This document shows positions 5,729-12,723 of a DNA stretch of 14,028 nt, in pieces; the stretch's first letter is position 1; each line of letters opens with the position of its first letter. Below the pieces are notes generated by a model. The model was not told the origin of the DNA. It saw only the letters and a program-made list of their open reading frames with translations, and ran no database searches. The stretch is from Candidatus Komeilibacteria bacterium (GTDB lineage Bacteria; Patescibacteriota; Patescibacteriia; UBA1558). The position numbers were made by a program, and so were the translations under genes. Where the stretch lies: assembly GCA_024654345.1 (NCBI GenBank), contig JANLIN010000007.1, forward strand, positions 1-14,028. Reading direction: 5' to 3'.

Positions 5729-6145
5729 TTACGAGTCTCTTAATTGTCTTTGCAGACTGATTCTGAACCAACGATACACCCATATCGTCGGAATCAGGAG
5801 AATCGATAGCCGATATATCGGTTGATTTGCATCATTGACGACGAAAAGTATCACACCCAATACAGCGGTATAGGCTGTAATGTGAATATAATAGGTCCAA
5901 GGATTTGTCTTGGTCGCCAAGTAAACGGCCATACAAGAAATAGTGATTAGCAAAAGAGTCAGTTGTAGAGAGCCTTTGGCACCCCAGATAGAGTTAAACT
6001 CAAATACGGGATAGTTGAGATTAAAAGCTCCGATAACTAGAGCTATCAGGAATACTATCGCCCAAAAAAGAAGCAGATCGGCCCCAAAAATATTGAAATA
6101 TGAAACCCAAGTAAACTTTTTACTTAGGTCTTTGACGTTAGTCAT
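5729..6145 (-). CDS. Small four-helix membrane protein of unknown function, 138 aa
   Basis: I do not recognise this family. About four hydrophobic segments are visible from the proposed start: residues 19-41 (IFGADLLLFWAIVFLIALVIG), about 58-73 (LTLLLITISCMAVYLA), 80-100 (ITAYTAVLGVILFVV) and 108-125 (YRLSILLIPTIWVYRWF), with a basic C-terminus (RISLQRQLRDS). No catalytic or metal-binding motif stands out. The start is set at the ATG at 6145-6143 because GGAGG (6155-6151) lies five bases upstream; a longer reading from a TTG at 6175 would put that ribosome binding site inside the coding sequence. It is the last gene of the pcm-manC-mltG block, 40 bases after mltG, and is followed by an intrinsic terminator. 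Confidence 0.8.
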   Translation of the reverse strand: MTNVKDLSKKFTWVSYFNIFGADLLLFWAIVFLIALVIGAFNLNYPVFEFNSIWGAKGSLQLTLLLITISCMAVYLATKTNPWTYYIHITAYTAVLGVILFVVNDANQPIYRLSILLIPTIWVYRWFRISLQRQLRDS

Positions 6146-6150
6146 AATGA

Positions 6151-6155
6151 CCTCC
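6151..6155 (-). promoter_or_regulatory. Shine-Dalgarno that fixes the start of the small membrane protein
   Basis: GGAGG on the minus strand, five bases before ATG at 6145. It is one of only two strong, well-placed ribosome binding sites in the window and decides against the upstream TTG start at 6175. Confidence 0.75.
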
Positions 6156-6185
6156 ATTTGATTGTTAACGATCAAAAAAATTAAA

Positions 6186-7226
6186 CTACGGTAAATATTT
6201 TCGTTTATTGGCGCTGTGTTCCGTAAAATTCCGGCTATAGATCACTTCGCCTTCTTTGGTAGTCAAGAAAAAATAATAATCATTGGCCTCCGGATAGATG
6301 GTTGCTCGCAAGGCATTGAGACCCGGATTGCTAATCGGTCCGGGTGGCAGACCGGCGTACTTATATGTATTGTACTGCGATTCATTGGCCAAATCGTCTA
6401 ACGTCGATTGCGCTCGGCCGCTCTGCGTGATGTAATTTACCGTCGCATCCGATTGCAAGGGATAATCATCATCATAGCGACGCCAGAAGAGATCCGCCAC
6501 CAGGCCCATGTCTTCGGCACTGCGTACTTCTTTTTCGACGATGGATGCCATGATCACCACCTCCTCCAACGTTCTTCCTTGACGACTGATTTCGGCCAGC
6601 ATTTCATCGTTTACTCGCCGCCGGAAATTATTCAATAGCTTACCCACAATCTCTGCTGGCGACGCATCAGCAAATACCCGGTAAGTATCGGGAAATAAGT
6701 AGCCTTCATATCCATAATTTCTGGCCGCGGCGGGCAACCAGTCCAGTTCATAAGCGGCGGAAGTAACGCTATTCCAGTCAGACTCGCTCATAACACCGTT
6801 CTCCACCATATATTGACGGATATGACGGTTCTCCCATCCTTCAATAATGGTTATGGTTCTTTCTTGTCTCTCGAGCCGGGTCAAAGATTGCGCCACTTCC
6901 TTAAGACGGGCATTACCGGATAAATAATGATCACCGGCTTTGATTTTGCCGGATAAATCATTGAAACGTAAGTACCACTGAAAAGCCACTGCCGATTTAA
7001 TAATACCGGCCTCGGCCAAACGTTCCGCTATAACCTTGGTGGACTGCCCACTACTAACGGTGAATTCCTGCTCATTAGCGGCCCCACCGGCATAACTATT
7101 GATTGCCAGCCAGTACCAACTCCCCACCAAAATAATACCCAAAATAAATGCGAGCAAAAAAAACCGTTTTGATCGACGGGGTGAGCGGTATTGTTCTATC
7201 ATCGATGAACGAAGAAAATTTTTCAT
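6186..7226 (-). CDS. mltG: Endolytic murein transglycosylase MltG (YceG-like), 346 aa
   Basis: MltG is a membrane-anchored lytic transglycosylase that cleaves nascent peptidoglycan strands and is thought to terminate glycan chain synthesis. From the chosen ATG at 7226 there is a basic N-terminus, one transmembrane helix (about residues 22-42, FFLLAFILGIILVGSWYWL), a LysM-like segment (VSSGQSTKVIAERLAEAGII) and the YceG catalytic domain: TIIEGWENRHIRQYM (127-141), GYLFPDTYRV, then IMASIVEKEV with E231 as the expected catalytic glutamate, DATVNYI, and YAGLPPGPISNPGLNALRAT. Length is normal. An open TTG-initiated extension to 7280 would overlap the upstream gene by 17 bases; the ATG at 7226 or one at 7202 is more natural, but neither has a clear ribosome binding site. 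It lies 37 bases after the mannose-1-phosphate guanylyltransferase gene and is probably cotranscribed with it. Confidence 0.92.
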   Translation of the reverse strand: MKNFLRSSMIEQYRSPRRSKRFFLLAFILGIILVGSWYWLAINSYAGGAANEQEFTVSSGQSTKVIAERLAEAGIIKSAVAFQWYLRFNDLSGKIKAGDHYLSGNARLKEVAQSLTRLERQERTITIIEGWENRHIRQYMVENGVMSESDWNSVTSAAYELDWLPAAARNYGYEGYLFPDTYRVFADASPAEIVGKLLNNFRRRVNDEMLAEISRQGRTLEEVVIMASIVEKEVRSAEDMGLVADLFWRRYDDDYPLQSDATVNYITQSGRAQSTLDDLANESQYNTYKYAGLPPGPISNPGLNALRATIYPEANDYYFFLTTKEGEVIYSRNFTEHSANKRKYLP

Positions 7227-7263
7227 AATGAAGCTGAAATAATTTTTTTTTAAAATACCATGA

Positions 7264-8331
7264 TCAGAGCCACTCTTCAAGTCCCTGGTCCTTGAATTTT
7301 TTCAATAATTTTTTTATATCCTGAGCCTTGTCAACCGCACAAATCAGAGTCGCATCGGCGGTGTTGATAATAACACTATCCTTCAAGCCAATGACTCCTA
7401 GTACGCGGTCAGAATGATTATAAATAAGGTTGTTTTCCGACTGGTCGATGACTATCCTCTTGCCTCGCGTGATATTATCCGGGGCGACATTCATTATATC
7501 TTTGATCGCACGCCAACTCCCAATATCACACCAGCTAAAATCGGCTGGCAAAACTATCAGATTGTCGGCTTTTTCCATTATCCCATAGTCAACTGAGACG
7601 GCTGGCATTTTTTTATACAAAGCCTGCCACTCCTCGGTACCGGGTACAAGCGAACTCATCTTTTCCAAGAGACGATAATGCGTCGGTAAAAAACTTTTGT
7701 ACATCTCCTTCATCGCCGCCGCCCGGAAAATAAACATACCGCTGTTCCACAAATAATCATATCTCTTTAAAAATGTCCGAGCGCGAGTCACAGACGGCTT
7801 CTCGACAAATTTATCCACCCGATATGCTTTATGTTTATCAACGCCCTCTACTTCACTGCCCAACTTAATATAACCATAGCCGGTTTCCGCGTAGGTGGGA
7901 TTGAACGCTATTAACAACACATTATCCGGATGCCTAGTCAACAGTTTTTCCGCACGTCGCAAATAATTGAGATATTTTTGTTGATCATCGATATAGGCAT
8001 CCGAACTTACCACGACAATCAACGCCGCCGGATCCAAACTGGCAATGCGCCAGGTAGCTAGTCCGATGGCGGCGGCCGTGTCTCGTCTTTCTGGCTCCAA
8101 AAAAAGTCTACTGGTGCTCAAATCGGGCAGCTGCTCTTTGATTACCTTTTTTTGGGCACTCTCAGCGGCGACAAATATCTTGTCCGGCGTAAAACCCCGA
8201 CGCAATCTTTGCCACGTCATTTGTAACAAAGTTTCCTTACCGAGAAAGGGTTGAACTTGTTTGGGCGAATTCTTCCGCGACAGCGGCCACAGTCTGGTCC
8301 CATGGCCACCAGCTAATATAACTACATACAT
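7264..8331 (-). CDS. manC: Mannose-1-phosphate guanylyltransferase (GDP-mannose pyrophosphorylase), 355 aa
   Basis: It makes GDP-mannose from mannose-1-phosphate and GTP, the donor for mannosylated glycans and the precursor of GDP-fucose and related sugars. The nucleotidyltransferase signature LAGGHGTRLWPLSRKNSPKQ (6-25) is complete, followed by EPERRDTAAAIGLA (79-92), SSDAYI (109-114, in place of the more usual xxDH), ETGYGYIK (149-156), FVEKP (175-179) and WNSGMFIF (195-202). The end reads SVDYGIMEKADN and FSWCDIGSWRAI, typical of the family. At 355 residues it is the short form without the C-terminal phosphomannose-isomerase cupin of bifunctional enzymes. It is cytoplasmic. It follows pcm by 47 bases and precedes mltG, so glycan precursor supply and wall processing are genetically adjacent. 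There is no clear ribosome binding site at the ATG at 8331. Confidence 0.9.
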   Translation of the reverse strand: MYVVILAGGHGTRLWPLSRKNSPKQVQPFLGKETLLQMTWQRLRRGFTPDKIFVAAESAQKKVIKEQLPDLSTSRLFLEPERRDTAAAIGLATWRIASLDPAALIVVVSSDAYIDDQQKYLNYLRRAEKLLTRHPDNVLLIAFNPTYAETGYGYIKLGSEVEGVDKHKAYRVDKFVEKPSVTRARTFLKRYDYLWNSGMFIFRAAAMKEMYKSFLPTHYRLLEKMSSLVPGTEEWQALYKKMPAVSVDYGIMEKADNLIVLPADFSWCDIGSWRAIKDIMNVAPDNITRGKRIVIDQSENNLIYNHSDRVLGVIGLKDSVIINTADATLICAVDKAQDIKKLLKKFKDQGLEEWL

Positions 8332-8378
8332 AGATAATAGAGATATTTAAATATAAAAAAGATGAGACTTTGACGAAA

Positions 8379-9026
8379 CTACTGATTGTTGACGCCACCC
8401 ATATCAGCCGCATCTATGAACGGCACAAAGGAGAAGCCCGGCCACAGTTGCTGTTCATACTCTCCGCTGTTACGTTTATCCACTTGAACAAGATTGTGGT
8501 TCACCGGCATCAGTAATCGACCGCCGACTTTTAATTGCTGTAATAGGGCTTCCGGTATCTCCTGTCCGGCGGCGGCTACTATTATTCTATCATATGGTGC
8601 GTGTTTCGGATAACCGTCATAACCGCTTCCCAGCACCCAGTGTATGTTGGCGCGCGTTTCTACTCTTTTTTTAGCTGCCGCCAATAGCGTCGGTCGAATT
8701 TCAATGGCGATTACGCGGCCTGTAGAGCCCACCAAGCTGGACAGTAGAGAAGTCTGCCACCCTGATCCGGCACCGATATCCAACACTGTTTGTCCTGGTT
8801 GTGGCTCCAATCTTTCCAACATAAATACCACTGTACTCGGTTGTGAAATTGTCTGCCCATCACCGATCGGGAGCGGAGCGTCAAAATAGGCATCACCATT
8901 TAAATGCGGTGGTACGAATTTTCGCCGATCATTGCGCCGCAGTGCCCGCTCCACCGCGTCCGATAGAAGCGTACCGTCCTTTCTCATCTGATCTATAAGA
9001 TTATCTAAGCTGTAATTAATGGTCAT
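8379..9026 (-). CDS. pcm: Protein-L-isoaspartate O-methyltransferase, 215 aa
   Basis: A SAM-dependent methyltransferase that repairs isoaspartyl residues in aged proteins. From the ATG at 9026 the family landmarks are DRRKFVPP (33-40), AYFDAPLPIGDGQTISQPSTV (46-66, the PCMT signature with S61), the SAM-binding motif VLDIGAGSGWQTSLLS (81-96), AIEI, and YDRIIVAAAGQEIPEALLQQLKVGGRLLMPV. Length is typical (about 210). An open frame continues to a TTG at 9047, with another ATG at 9041. I prefer 9026 because the family usually starts just before this helix and because TATAAT on the minus strand (9038-9033) would place the transcription start about at 9026, suggesting a leaderless or near-leaderless message; that is inference. 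It is the first gene of the block that continues with manC, mltG and the small membrane protein. Confidence 0.9.
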   Translation of the reverse strand: MTINYSLDNLIDQMRKDGTLLSDAVERALRRNDRRKFVPPHLNGDAYFDAPLPIGDGQTISQPSTVVFMLERLEPQPGQTVLDIGAGSGWQTSLLSSLVGSTGRVIAIEIRPTLLAAAKKRVETRANIHWVLGSGYDGYPKHAPYDRIIVAAAGQEIPEALLQQLKVGGRLLMPVNHNLVQVDKRNSGEYEQQLWPGFSFVPFIDAADMGGVNNQ

Positions 9027-9032
9027 AAGTTT

Positions 9033-9038
9033 ATTATA
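9033..9038 (-). promoter_or_regulatory. Possible -10 box of the pcm-manC-mltG block
   Basis: Perfect TATAAT on the minus strand, with no good -35 (ACCTCC lies at the right spacing). If used, transcription would start at or next to the ATG at 9026, leaving no leader. Confidence 0.35.
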
Positions 9039-9149
9039 CATCAACAAGCGGCTACGGAGGTTAGTACCCGACCACCAATTGACAGTTGCTTCTTAATTTG
9101 ATTAGATACCCCTTCGTGACATTATCAAGAAATAACAAACTCTATACGA

Positions 9150-9178
9150 TTGACTTTTAAGCAAATATATGATAGACT
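9150..9178 (+). promoter_or_regulatory. Possible promoter of the CAP-domain gene
   Basis: TTGACT (9150-9155), a 17-base spacer, then TAGACT (9173-9178). A start near 9185 would lie inside the longer open frame that begins at 9169 and so favours translation from the ATG at 9268. A second perfect TTGACA (9079-9084) lies upstream without a good -10. Nothing else is recognisable in 9048-9267. Confidence 0.4.
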
Positions 9179-9267
9179 ATAAACAGAGTACGAAAATAAA
9201 CACCTATTCACTGCGCTTCTTAGGCATTGATGCGGTACGTGCTCCAAAAACAAAAACAAAAAACAAT

Positions 9268-9861
9268 ATGAAGTTTGATCTGAAGCTACCTTTTTTTTGG
9301 TACGGTATAATAGGCGTTCTTCTAGTAAGCACTTTTGGCTTACTTTTTTTTACGAATCGAGCAGAATCAGAATCTCCTTCCTGGCTGGATAACGCGATAT
9401 CGCGCAATGAAATATATGTCCTTACCAATGAACTGCGTAATTTACAGCAACTACCCCCACTGGCTATGAATGAGAAGCTGAATGCCGCCGCCTTAGCCAA
9501 AGCCAAAACGATTATCGCGGAGGATTTCTTTTCACACAACGGTAAGAACGGCCGCTATTTCACCACTTGGATAGACGACACCGGTTACGACTACCAACTA
9601 ATCGGTGAAAATCTCGCCGCCGGATTCCAAACCAATAAGGAAGTCCTAAAAGCGTGGATGGACTCCCCCACCCACCGCGCCAATATTTTGAACAATCGGT
9701 ATCGTGAAATCGGTATCGCCATTTGGGAAGGAGATTTGGAGGGCCGTGTACAGACTGTAGTCGTGCAAATCTTCGGTAGCCCCCGCCAGTGGAATCTTTC
9801 CGAAGTCATCTTCCCCCAGTACCAGAGTTGGCAGCGGCAACAAAGTTTAGGAAATTTATAG
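9268..9861 (+). CDS. Membrane-anchored CAP/SCP-domain protein, 197 aa
   Basis: A surface protein of the CAP (SCP/PR-1/YkwD) superfamily. From the chosen start there is a short basic N-terminus, one transmembrane or signal segment (9-28, FFWYGIIGVLLVSTFGLLFF), then the CAP fold: NELRNLQQLPPLAMNEKLNAAALAKAKTI (54-82), FFSHNGKNG with H90, IGENLAAGF with E114, WMDSPTHRANILN with H136, and REIGIAIWEG. H90, E114 and H136 are the conserved CAP cavity residues that can bind a divalent metal. Bacterial members are secreted or anchored; their biochemical activity is mostly unknown, so none is assigned. The frame is open back to an ATG at 9169, but that would add a 33-residue polar, lysine-rich extension before the signal and would overlap the likely promoter. 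The stop overlaps the convergent uppP stop by six bases. Confidence 0.88.
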   Translation: MKFDLKLPFFWYGIIGVLLVSTFGLLFFTNRAESESPSWLDNAISRNEIYVLTNELRNLQQLPPLAMNEKLNAAALAKAKTIIAEDFFSHNGKNGRYFTTWIDDTGYDYQLIGENLAAGFQTNKEVLKAWMDSPTHRANILNNRYREIGIAIWEGDLEGRVQTVVVQIFGSPRQWNLSEVIFPQYQSWQRQQSLGNL

Positions 9862-10656
9862 TAATATTATGATAACGATGACAGCCAAAGCTATCCGATA
9901 GACGGCAAAAGGCACCAAACTATGCCGCTGCAAATACTGAATAAAATATTTGATCACCAGCCACGAACAAAAAAAGGCAACCAAGCCACCGATAATATAT
10001 AGCCCGGCGGCATTTTTATTTAATCCTTGCGCCATCATATCAATGATTCCCTTGGCACTGGCGCCCAATAATGTGGGCACGGCCAACCAAAAGGAATAAC
10101 GGGCCGCTTCGGCACGATTGATGCCCACCATCATAGCGGTCGACAAAGTGATCCCACTGCGTGATGTACCCGGTATAAAAGCCAGACACTGTCCGAAACC
10201 AATCAGCAATGCCTGACGCCAGGTCATGTTTTCCAAAGGCTCCACCGCTTGTATTTTCTTCTCTATATAAATAAACAATAAGCCGACCAGCACCAACATC
10301 AAGGCCACCCACTGCGGAGCACGAAAGAAATTCTCGATCACATCAGCCAAAATAAAACCGATCACCGCCGCCGGCAATGTCGATACAACCACCCAAAGCC
10401 CCAAACGACTTGACGCCGAAACCTCACCCCACCGCACTCGCCGCCAGAGGGCGGTCGTAATAGTAGCAATATCTCGACTGAAATAAACTATTACCGCCAA
10501 TACTGATCCCAAATGCAAGACGATATCTAGCTGAAAATCGTTGACCGGAGACAGGATGAGCTCATGCCAAAGTAAAAGATGACCGGAACTGGATATCGGC
10601 AAAAATTCCGTCAGGCTCTGGATAAAACTGCTAAAAATTATATATAATATAGACAT
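9856..10656 (-). CDS. uppP: Undecaprenyl-diphosphatase UppP (BacA), 266 aa
   Basis: An integral membrane phosphatase that dephosphorylates undecaprenyl pyrophosphate, regenerating the lipid carrier for peptidoglycan and other surface polymers; overproduction confers bacitracin resistance in other bacteria. The first active-site motif is QSLTEFLPISSSGHLLLWHEL (13-33) with E17 and H26, at the same spacing as the E. coli catalytic pair. The second is IPGTSRSGITLS (161-172) with R166. About seven to eight hydrophobic segments and a length near 270 are normal. It is transcribed divergently from the PAP2-like gene across only 39 bases and runs convergently into the CAP gene. Both the UppP and the divergent-PAP2 neighbour could act on polyprenyl phosphates. 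There is no clear ribosome binding site at the ATG at 10656. Confidence 0.94.
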   Translation of the reverse strand: MSILYIIFSSFIQSLTEFLPISSSGHLLLWHELILSPVNDFQLDIVLHLGSVLAVIVYFSRDIATITTALWRRVRWGEVSASSRLGLWVVVSTLPAAVIGFILADVIENFFRAPQWVALMLVLVGLLFIYIEKKIQAVEPLENMTWRQALLIGFGQCLAFIPGTSRSGITLSTAMMVGINRAEAARYSFWLAVPTLLGASAKGIIDMMAQGLNKNAAGLYIIGGLVAFFCSWLVIKYFIQYLQRHSLVPFAVYRIALAVIVIIILL

Positions 10657-10695
10657 ATCTATTTGCGTAACATAATTTGTTAATAATCAACCATC

Positions 10696-11112
10696 ATGCC
10701 ACTATTTGTGTACCCGTTACTGATATTCGCTCTCGTGCAGATCATCAAATTGATCATTGAAACAATCCATGGCCGCTTCAGTTGGAATCATCTTTTTAGC
10801 AATGGTGGTATGCCCAGCTCCCATTCGGCTTTTATCACCTCAGCGGCCACTGTTATTGCTCTGGCTGAAGGTATTGGCTCACCTCTCTTTGTTCTGGCTT
10901 GCGCCGTTGCTCTGATTGTCGTCTGGGATTCATTCACCATTCGCTATCAGCTTGGCTTCCATGGCTTGATCATCAATCGTCTTGTGAAAGAACTCCCGGA
11001 CATGCGGGAGTACAAATACCCTCTGTTAAGCGAACGTCTCGGTCATAAGTTGGGCGAGGTGATCGTTGGTGTCATTATCGGGATTGGCGTAACACTACTG
11101 TTACTTGGCTAG
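10696..11112 (+). CDS. Divergent PAP2 family membrane protein (DUF212-like), 138 aa
   Basis: A small membrane protein of the divergent PAP2 family. It has hydrophobic segments at about 2-22, 45-60, 62-77 and 120-137. Landmarks are GGMPSSHSAFITS (37-49), a PAP2-like phosphatase motif, then VWDSFTIRYQLGFHGLIINRL (where relatives usually have DAxGVRxxxGxQA) and LSERLGHKLGEVIVGVIIG. PAP2 relatives hydrolyse lipid phosphates or pyrophosphates; this subgroup lacks the full three-motif PAP2 signature and its reaction is not established. Head-to-head placement with uppP suggests a role in polyprenyl-phosphate or envelope lipid metabolism, which is inference. The ATG at 10696 has no ribosome binding site. 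It converges on gpmI with 33 bases between them. Confidence 0.87.
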   Translation: MPLFVYPLLIFALVQIIKLIIETIHGRFSWNHLFSNGGMPSSHSAFITSAATVIALAEGIGSPLFVLACAVALIVVWDSFTIRYQLGFHGLIINRLVKELPDMREYKYPLLSERLGHKLGEVIVGVIIGIGVTLLLLG

Positions 11113-11145
11113 CCGCCACCAACCCTATTTTTTGTAGCCTGAGTA

Positions 11146-12723
11146 TCAGATCAGGCTTTGTCCGCTCATACTGGGCGGTTTTTTCAACCCCATTATTTTC
11201 AAAATAGTGGGCGCTATATCGGCCAGCGTGCCGACCGGAGTTTGCTGTGGCCAATTTTGGATATTCAATCCGGGCACCAGGGTCGATTCCGCCAGCTCAT
11301 TGGCGATAATATAAATCGGCACCGGTGCGACAGAATGCTCCTTATCCATTTCGTTATTTTCCGGATTGATCATTCTTTCCGCATTGCCATGGTCAGCCGT
11401 TATTAAACAGACACCGCCACTACGTAACACTGCCGCTACAATATCTCCCACACACTCATCGACAACCGCCAAAGCTTTGACCGTGGCGGCTATATCACCG
11501 GTGTGCGCAACCATGTCCGGATTAGCAAAGTTGACTAGGATAAAATCATAGTTATCTTTATTGATAGCGCCCACCACGTGATCGCGAATTTCATAGGCAC
11601 CCATGGTTGGCTGATCGGCATAGCTGGAAATCCGTGGCGATGGCACCATATACCGCGCCTCGTGTTCGTATTTTTCTTCTTTTCCTCCGTTAAAAAAATA
11701 TGTCACGTGAGCGTATTTTTCCGTTTCGGCAACGTGCAGCTGACTTAAACCGGCCTTCTCCAGAGTCTCCGCTAGTGTGCCTGTGACTGACAGTGGTGGA
11801 AATAGAATCGGTACTTGAAAATCCGGCTCGTATTCCGTCATGGTAACCACTCGCACAGCCGTAATCATTTTTTTGCCCAAGGGAGTTTTTTCCGGTTGCA
11901 AAAAGGCGCGAGTTAATTGTCGCATGCGATCCGCCCGAAAATTGAAAAATAAAATACTGTCTCCCTTTCTAACCGGCGCTCCGCCCCCGATAATAAACGG
12001 TTTAAGCTCCTCATCATAGATGCCCTCCTGATAAGAGGTCGTAATACCCTCACTAGCAGTCGAATAAGTTTTCTCGGCCTTGGCTTCGGCGATCGCTTCA
12101 TAAGCTTTGCTCGTCCGCTCCCAATGATTATCCCTATCCATGGCATAGAACCGACCACTAACGGTGGCTATTTTCACGCGTGGTTGACGTTTGCTGTATT
12201 TTTCCAGCTCCGCCATAATACTGAGACCCTCATTATAGGCCGTGTCGCGACCGTCAAGGATTACATGCAGTCTAATCTGGGTCAATTTTTCCTGACCGGC
12301 TACCTTCAGTAAAGCCAATAAATGTTCAAAAGAGCTATGAACACCACCACGCGATACCAAGCCCACGATATGCAATGTACTGCCACGTTCGGCCACATGC
12401 TCAAGTGTTTCCCGCAGGGTTTTATTGTCAGCCATAGTGCCATCCGCCACCGCCCTATTAATCCGCGGTAAATACTGCGGTAAGACTTGACCACTACCGA
12501 TCACAAGGTGTCCGACTTGTGATGTACCCATCGCCCCCACCGGTAAGCCGACTGCTTCTTCGGCTGCCAGTAACGAAGCTGTCGGATAATTAGTAATATA
12601 ACTATCAAGGTGGGGTGTTTTGGCTAGTGAAATAGCGTTGCCAGGACCGGCCGCCTCAATTCCCCAGCCATCCATGACCACTAGTACAACCGGACGCGGA
12701 CGTCGTGCAAACAAGTTATTCAT
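11146..12723 (-). CDS. gpmI: 2,3-bisphosphoglycerate-independent phosphoglycerate mutase, 525 aa
   Basis: It interconverts 3- and 2-phosphoglycerate in glycolysis using two Mn2+ ions and a phosphoserine intermediate. It is an alkaline-phosphatase-superfamily enzyme of normal length. Motifs in order: VVMDGWGI (15-22), VGLPVGAMGTSQVGHLVIGSG (58-78) with nucleophile S68, DGRDTAYNEG, SGRFYAMDRDNHWER, FNFRADRMRQL, ETEKYAHVTYFFNGG, VNFANPDMVAHTGD, ITADHGNAERM and EHSVAPVPIYI. The nucleophile loop reads GTSQVGH instead of the common GNSEVGH, a two-residue change flanking the serine; metal ligands appear intact. The ATG at 12723 lies inside the end of eno, overlapping its stop by eight bases (ATGAATAA), so translation is probably coupled to enolase, the next enzyme of the pathway. 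A hairpin at 11136-11157 spans its stop but has no T-run. Confidence 0.94.
   Translation of the reverse strand: MNNLFARRPRPVVLVVMDGWGIEAAGPGNAISLAKTPHLDSYITNYPTASLLAAEEAVGLPVGAMGTSQVGHLVIGSGQVLPQYLPRINRAVADGTMADNKTLRETLEHVAERGSTLHIVGLVSRGGVHSSFEHLLALLKVAGQEKLTQIRLHVILDGRDTAYNEGLSIMAELEKYSKRQPRVKIATVSGRFYAMDRDNHWERTSKAYEAIAEAKAEKTYSTASEGITTSYQEGIYDEELKPFIIGGGAPVRKGDSILFFNFRADRMRQLTRAFLQPEKTPLGKKMITAVRVVTMTEYEPDFQVPILFPPLSVTGTLAETLEKAGLSQLHVAETEKYAHVTYFFNGGKEEKYEHEARYMVPSPRISSYADQPTMGAYEIRDHVVGAINKDNYDFILVNFANPDMVAHTGDIAATVKALAVVDECVGDIVAAVLRSGGVCLITADHGNAERMINPENNEMDKEHSVAPVPIYIIANELAESTLVPGLNIQNWPQQTPVGTLADIAPTILKIMGLKKPPSMSGQSLI

Noticed and set aside
7227..7280. TTG-initiated extension of MltG
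   Set aside because: It overlaps the upstream gene by 17 bases and adds residues not expected before the membrane anchor; ATG at 7226 (or 7202) is more plausible.
9169..9267. Upstream extension of the CAP-domain protein from ATG 9169
   Set aside because: It would put 33 polar residues before the signal anchor and overlap the likely -35/-10; the ATG at 9268 gives a normal signal-anchor N-terminus.
10040..10312. 90-aa minus-strand ORF within uppP
   Set aside because: It is an out-of-frame shadow; the uppP frame carries the conserved motifs throughout this stretch.
11136..11157. Terminator for gpmI or the PAP2-like gene
   Set aside because: AGCCTGA/TCAGGCT forms a 7-bp hairpin around the gpmI stop, but neither strand has a T-run directly after the stem, so it was not listed as an intrinsic terminator.
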